Shown: piece after piece, positions 60,028 to 64,000 of the stretch
How positions within the stretch are numbered: position 1 is the stretch's first letter
Layout: each line of letters starts with the position of its first letter
Assembly: GCF_014489535.1 (NCBI RefSeq)
Contig: NZ_CP060783.1
Span: 992,001 to 1,056,000, forward strand
Direction of reading: 5' to 3'
DNA from: Diaphorobacter aerolatus
GTDB lineage: Bacteria > Pseudomonadota > Gammaproteobacteria > Burkholderiales > Burkholderiaceae_C
DNA length: 64,000 nucleotides
The notes under the pieces: model-generated
What the model saw: only the letters and a program-made list of their open reading frames with translations
The model's database searches: none
What the model was told of the DNA's origin: nothing
Program-made: the position numbers and the translations under genes

Positions 60028-60735
60028 CTAGGTTGGATTATAAATATCCAGCACATCCAGTGCGCGAACGCTTACTTGATCCGGATACCGCGATAAAGGT
60101 CCCTCGATTTCTGGAGGAAATATTCTAGATTTTAAAATCTCGTAAATTTCCACGCGCTTTTCTGGATTAAGCGCATATTTTTTCTTTGAATTACTAATTT
60201 TAAAAAATATTAAATTATGGGAAAGCAATATGTTCAAAACGTTTGGAACTCGGGATTCATATTTGATGTCTACTCCTCTCCCCTTGGGAATGTCGCTCGC
60301 CCACATATAACCTTTTGAGTTACCTGACCACATATGCTCTTGGTCAAGCTTTCTGACTAGCAAAAAAGCTACAACAATATCTAAAGCTATAAGGGGCTCT
60401 CCATTGCTAAATTGTGCAATGGCTACATCAATAAATTCTTCTAAATCCGCAGCAGAGGCTATTTCAACTGCCATGATTGGTAGCCGAGTTGCTACGCGAA
60501 TGCGAACTTCTTCAAGAGTTTTTGCTTGCACTGGTCGAATCATTACAATTGGACCAGGAGATTGCAGAACTAATGAACAAAAGTCCTTGGCAATTAGAGC
60601 GAAATTTTTATCGTACTGATGAATGCTAAATTTCCACTCAGCATTCCATTTTGGGTTGTTCGCACATACTTGAACAAACGACGTAGAAGAGCCGTCATAT
60701 TCACCTAACGGATGGGCAATGTAGATGATTCCCAT
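60028..60735 (-). CDS. AT-rich protein of unknown function, second gene of a cassette
   Basis: The 235-residue protein starts MGIIYIAHPLGEYDGSSTSF. It has no signal peptide. Its N-terminal half has no motif I recognise; the C-terminal part (about 165-210) reads NILLSHNLIFFKISNSKKKY, ALNPEKRVEIYEILKSRIF, which looks like a winged-helix-type segment. The DNA is AT-rich. It lies 24 bp downstream of the 285-residue gene on the same strand, so the two are probably one operon acquired by transfer. Confidence 0.65.
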   Translation of the reverse strand: MGIIYIAHPLGEYDGSSTSFVQVCANNPKWNAEWKFSIHQYDKNFALIAKDFCSLVLQSPGPIVMIRPVQAKTLEEVRIRVATRLPIMAVEIASAADLEEFIDVAIAQFSNGEPLIALDIVVAFLLVRKLDQEHMWSGNSKGYMWASDIPKGRGVDIKYESRVPNVLNILLSHNLIFFKISNSKKKYALNPEKRVEIYEILKSRIFPPEIEGPLSRYPDQVSVRALDVLDIYNPT

Positions 60736-60759
60736 TTCTCCTCCTCGCCAACACGCGCA

Positions 60760-61617
60760 TTAGCGCAGCTTGGCATTAGAAAGAGCTGTGAGCATCACTC
60801 CTGCTGGGATGGGGATCTCTACAAGCTTCTCGATGGGTAACAACGATAGCGCAGTCAAAATCACTTTGCGCAAATCATCTTGATTTCGAGGGCCTGGGTT
60901 TTCAATAGCGTATTCAGTTACAGATTTGATATCGCTTGATTTGGTGTCAGTTTGAAATACCAAATCATGGGGGAGCGAATTTTGAGTCATCCAATTTTGA
61001 ACGACTGATGTAACTTTGACCGTTCTCAGCTTATTCCAAGCGCGTGCGGAAGCTTCGTCAGCTTGCCGAAGCTGTTGAATAAATGTCTGAGGCTGCCAAT
61101 TTTCATTAACTGACAAATCAGAAAAATCTTTTCCATCAGTAGGGTTCTGTGCCAAAAAATCACTAGCCCATTTTTTTTGGCTGTCCAAATCTATTGGTGA
61201 AATCTCAATCCAATCTTCGGCGGGAACGGGCGCTACTTCTAAGGCAACGCGAACTGTCCCATCTTTGCGGTGCATAAAACGCTTACCGCTGGGAGACAGT
61301 AAAACAAAAGCGTCCCAAATGGCCCTCCGCAATGAGCTAGGTTTTTCTACCGCAGTCATTGCCGGAGGATAAGTTGCATCGCCAAGCGTAACAGCTAGCG
61401 CATCTTTATCAGTCTTGATGAGGGTGAGTTTGCCGACACGTTCGAGGTCTTCGATGAAGGCAGACAACGTGCGCTTCCCAAAAGTTTTCCAACTAACCCC
61501 TGGAAAATCCCTCAAAAGCAGCCCGCCTAAAGCGGCGGTAGTGATGTAATTTTTCGCAGGATTGAGATTTTTTGCGACAGTTTGAAGAACCGATTCAACG
61601 TAATCTTGGTATGTCAT
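60760..61617 (-). CDS. AT-rich protein of unknown function with an OST-HTH-like N-terminus
   Basis: The 285-residue soluble protein starts MTYQDYVESVLQTVAKNLNP. Residues about 25-80 (ALGGLLLRDFPGVSWKTFGK, RTLSAFIEDLERVGKLTLIK) resemble an OST-HTH/LOTUS winged helix, an RNA-binding type of domain; this is a visual match only. The middle (RFMHRKDGTVRVALEVAPVP, DWIEISPIDLDSQKKWASDF) and C-terminus match nothing I know. It is the first gene of a two-gene unit. Base composition differs from the chromosome around it. Confidence 0.65.
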   Translation of the reverse strand: MTYQDYVESVLQTVAKNLNPAKNYITTAALGGLLLRDFPGVSWKTFGKRTLSAFIEDLERVGKLTLIKTDKDALAVTLGDATYPPAMTAVEKPSSLRRAIWDAFVLLSPSGKRFMHRKDGTVRVALEVAPVPAEDWIEISPIDLDSQKKWASDFLAQNPTDGKDFSDLSVNENWQPQTFIQQLRQADEASARAWNKLRTVKVTSVVQNWMTQNSLPHDLVFQTDTKSSDIKSVTEYAIENPGPRNQDDLRKVILTALSLLPIEKLVEIPIPAGVMLTALSNAKLR

Positions 61618-62252
61618 GACTAAAGCCGGGAAGCAGGTAACCTCTTACGATATGTTTATATCCTAAGAGGCGAATTTGATAGATACTGCTTTTGCAAGGC
61701 GCAAATAACCTGGGCGCAGCTGGCGCAATACTTTGAATCGGCTTGATAGTCGCTTGCATCGACTGCCAATTCAAAACCTGGCATTTTTGGCTTCGGGTCC
61801 CGTTGCTCGACAAAGTAAATTGTCTTTCCCCCTGGAGTGTCCAGGCAGCAGCATCAGGTCTTCCGCAGAGCCATTATAGCTTAGGTTGTGTGCCTGTGCA
61901 AGCTGAAGTCGAAAGCTCAGCCCAAGCCCCTCGCTGGCTGCGCGTTTTTGCTATAAGTGTTTGATTTGTATGGATTTTTCAATTTTGTCGTTTGCCTGTT
62001 TGTTGCGTCAGGGGTGTCGGTTGCGCTTTCGGCAAGTAAGAATGCGATGAATTTAAGTTGAGTGTGGGACCGGGGATTGCGACAGGATGGCTGCGCGAAA
62101 CAGACCATGGTAGGCCAGCATTCGGGCTGACCACACCAAGGCTTGTCAAGACTTTGGCGAGAAGCTTAGGTGAGCGCCCAACATGCGCAGAGCAAGCCTT
62201 TCGTCGCTTTTAAATTGGCTGGATGACTGATTCGAGCAATTCAAAGCGTCTA
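61618..62252. other. Intergenic region in the accessory segment
   Basis: About 635 bp between the two-gene cassette and a secreted-protein gene. No tRNA, integrase, attachment repeat or convincing open frame was found. It should hold the cassette promoter near 61620-61750. Confidence 0.4.
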
Positions 62253-63066
62253 TCACAAGCTAGGCTTCACGCCCTTGTTCAGTTGTTCTTGGACACGCTT
62301 GCGTGCATCGGCCTCGCTACCCGCGTTCCTGCCGTCCATGGCTCGTAGGATGGCAGCGGAGTCAATAGCTCGGAGTGCCACGGCCTCCACCAGCCCGTCG
62401 CTATCGTGAGTCCATTCGGCGTAGTACGCGCGACTACATGAGCGCTTGAACTCTGACGGCAGGATGATGGACATGGGCTCAGGAAGGAAGTTGTCCCCAC
62501 CCGTCGGGTTGGAAGCCAATCCTCACGAGGTCGAACATTCGGCATGGGGCTGCCGGTATCGCCGCGCCTGTGATGGTTCGTCCTCCTTCGGAGTACGGGC
62601 CGAAATACTGCTTTCCGTCCTGGTCAAATTCCCACCCAACCACTATGGCACCGAGCTTGTCGCCCATCTCACCCTTGATGAAGCTCTCTTTGCCGAATTT
62701 TTTCCGGACGGCTTCCAGCAGGACTTGGCGTGTGTACCGCGAAGTCTTTGGTAGGCGCTGATTTTTTTGCACGAACCAGATGCTGTCGGCGTGGCCCTTG
62801 AATGCCGTGAACTCATCGAGTGGCCCACTCCACGAGTTGTCGTAAAGACGCTCCCCTTGCCAGGCCGCAAGACCGCTCTCAACCTTGTTGGTGTAGATCG
62901 GTATCACCTTCATCTGTGCAGGTCTACCAAAGGCTGTTTTTGCCTCTGCAACTGACATCCCTAGCTTCACGCCAGCAATGTCGGTGGCGTGCGCGCCGAA
63001 GCTAAGCAGCGCGAGGGCAACGCCAGTCACGAGGGCCGCACGTATTTTTTCGACGATAAAACGCAT
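62253..63066 (-). CDS. Secreted protein of unknown function (one frame break)
   Basis: The protein starts at the ATG at 63066 (MRFIVEKIRAALVTGVALAL) with a signal peptide cut after FGAHA. It continues TDIAGVKLGMSVAEAKTAFG, a pattern of small periplasmic proteins, and FDQDGKQYFGPYSEGGRTIT. The frame changes between 62479 and 62545; the second part (MSIILPSEFKRSCSRAYYAE to NKGVKPSL) ends at 62253. Joining them needs two added bases (or one removed), so this break differs from the single-base pattern. Total is about 270 residues. Confidence 0.7.
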
Positions 63067-63217
63067 CTTGCCCCTTAGTCCGCCATGCCGTTCGAGCCGG
63101 TTGCCCACGGAAGAGGCTGAACGTGTGATGCCGGGCCATGGCTGGCTGTCGGTGCGTTGGGGTTGTGCAGCCTGACAAGGCTGCAAAAGCGAAGGCAAGG
63201 ATTGCCAGTTTCATAAG
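63002..63217 (-). CDS. Possible small lipoprotein
   Basis: From the ATG at 63217 the frame encodes MKLAILAFAFAALSGCTTPT, a clear lipoprotein signal with lipobox LSGC, and about 50 basic residues after it. The end overlaps the start of the secreted-protein gene in another frame by 65 bp. The signal is convincing, but the C-terminal part may be in the wrong frame. Confidence 0.45.
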   Translation of the reverse strand, partial: LMKLAILAFAFAALSGCTTPTHRQPAMARHHTFSLFRGQPARTAWRTKGQDAFYRRKNTCGPRDWRCPRAA

Positions 63218-63316
63218 CGATGACCTCCTGTTAACGATGGCGGCACCACGCCGCAACCAGGGGCGCATCGTAGCTCAATAAAGTCGTGTTACGACTATTC
63301 CGATTGAGAATAAATC

Positions 63317-63589
63317 ATGCGGGGCATGTCTGCCTCTCTTTACCACGCGAACTACGATGACCTGCGCGCGCTGTTGCGCGCGGTGCGCGTCAAAGCCGGG
63401 CTGACGCAACTGCAGATGGCCGATGCGCTTGGGGTGGGTCAGTCCTATGTTTCGAAGCTTGAGCGGGGAGAGAATTTCGTGGACGTTCTTCTGTATGCGA
63501 GGTGGTGCCAAGCTTGCAGCACGAAACCGGGGATAGTTCTTGACCAGTTGCTTGATAGGTCTGTCAGCGTGACGAAGGTCAGTGACTAG
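63317..63589 (+). CDS. XRE-family helix-turn-helix regulator
   Basis: The 90-residue protein has one HTH domain: LRALLRAVRVKAGLTQLQMA, DALGVGQSYVSKLERGENFV. It has no other domain. A start at 63326 (MSASLYHANYDD) is possible. It lies 74 bp upstream of a gene of unknown function on the same strand, and such pairs are common in accessory and defence loci. Confidence 0.88.
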   Translation: MRGMSASLYHANYDDLRALLRAVRVKAGLTQLQMADALGVGQSYVSKLERGENFVDVLLYARWCQACSTKPGIVLDQLLDRSVSVTKVSD

Positions 63590-63663
63590 AAGGCATCCCG
63601 CCTGCCAACTTGCACTCTGGTCCTAGGCGAGGCTGGGTTAGAGTGTTGGAAAGGATGGGAGTT

Positions 63664-64000
63664 ATGTTCAACTTGCTGGTAACTGCAGATGAAAACGGTT
63701 GGTCCGGTCAACCGACTAACTTTGCGCTAAGTCGTTGTGTGCGCGAGTACACGGATGCCGCGATTACAGAAAGATTTGGCTCGTTGGATGAAGCCAGCGC
63801 AGCGGAGCTGATGAGAATCCCATCGGTTTTTGCTTACGAAGAAGGTGTGGGGAAGGCACCGAAGTTTGGAAGAATTACAGGGGTAAGCAAAAGGTCGAAT
63901 CGTATGGAAGTGCGCGTCGACTATGAATTTATCAACCTCCCCAAGTTCTTGACGAACGAAGAATTGTGGTCGATGGGGGCTGAGCTTGACCTGGGTAGTT
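63664..64000 (+). CDS. Unknown protein, N-terminal part (runs off the window)
   Basis: The first 112 codons are visible: MFNLLVTADENGWSGQPTNF, then ALSRCVREYTDAAITERFGS, IPSVFAYEEGVGKAPKFGRI and VRVDYEFINLPKFLTNEEL. A ribosome site (GGATGGGAGTT) precedes the ATG. No signal peptide is present. I do not recognise the family. It follows the XRE gene directly and may be controlled by it. Confidence 0.7.
   Translation, partial: MFNLLVTADENGWSGQPTNFALSRCVREYTDAAITERFGSLDEASAAELMRIPSVFAYEEGVGKAPKFGRITGVSKRSNRMEVRVDYEFINLPKFLTNEELWSMGAELDLGS

Noticed and set aside
61743..61964. 73-codon plus-strand frame in the accessory gap
   Set aside because: No ribosome site, and composition is not convincing.

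Overview
The window is about 64 kb of high-GC DNA from a betaproteobacterium, most likely a member of the Comamonadaceae (Comamonas/Delftia/Acidovorax type). The case rests on the thrS-infC-rpmI-rplT-pheS-pheT order, a long Comamonas-type isocitrate lyase, Bug-family binding proteins, a SWIB-domain protein, and the YXWXXG, DUF3300 and DUF4377 lipoproteins. The genus is an inference from family resemblance; no 16S rRNA gene or tRNA gene was recognised.

Layout. 0-5 kb: the translation operon thrS-infC-rpmI-rplT-pheS-pheT on the minus strand. 5-12.1 kb: a YXWXXG lipoprotein, a di-haem cytochrome c peroxidase with a metallophosphoesterase lipoprotein, isocitrate lyase, an EamA exporter and an RraA-family protein. 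12.7-15.6 kb: a SWIB protein, then an iron block (Fur box, Bfd-like ferredoxin, a possible 24-residue membrane peptide, tonB-exbB-exbD), ended by an IS3-family element. 17-22.1 kb: an orphan PAAR-like Rhs polymorphic toxin with a candidate immunity gene, an older Rhs core remnant and an AT-rich secreted-protein gene. 22.3-31.2 kb: hemP with a Fur box, an HbpS/GlcG-like protein, a Bax inhibitor-1 protein, rlmD, glnS, and three cell-envelope genes (DUF3300, M23 peptidase, META/DUF4377). 31.3-42.4 kb: an acyl-CoA catabolic cluster like atu/liu (carboxyltransferase, acyl-CoA dehydrogenase, biotin carboxylase, AtuA, Bug binding protein, LysR regulator, enoyl-CoA hydratase, CaiB transferase). 42.5-43.2 kb: a staphylococcal-nuclease-like gene split by a 265-bp miniature inverted-repeat element. 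43.3-58.3 kb: an MFS exporter, the prkA-yeaH-spoVR stress operon, a DHH phosphoesterase, a TruC-like pseudouridine synthase, ylqF, a ThDP enzyme, a CPA1 antiporter and a patatin lipoprotein. 58.3-64 kb: an accessory region with a decayed transposase, an intact IS5-family element, a two-gene AT-rich cassette of unknown function, a secreted protein, an XRE regulator and a truncated unknown gene.

Reading caution. At least fifteen conserved genes, including essential pheS, are interrupted by what looks like a missing base, usually a G or C in a short G/C run. Restoring one base gives the length expected for the family in each case. The simplest reading is systematic sequence error rather than mass gene decay, so these genes are listed as single CDS with the break noted.

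The less ordinary signals are the Rhs toxin/immunity locus with its fossil, the nested-palindrome MITE and its decayed second copy, the AtuA-containing catabolic cluster with a LysR-type dyad at its promoter, and the unknown two-gene cassette at 60.0-61.6 kb.
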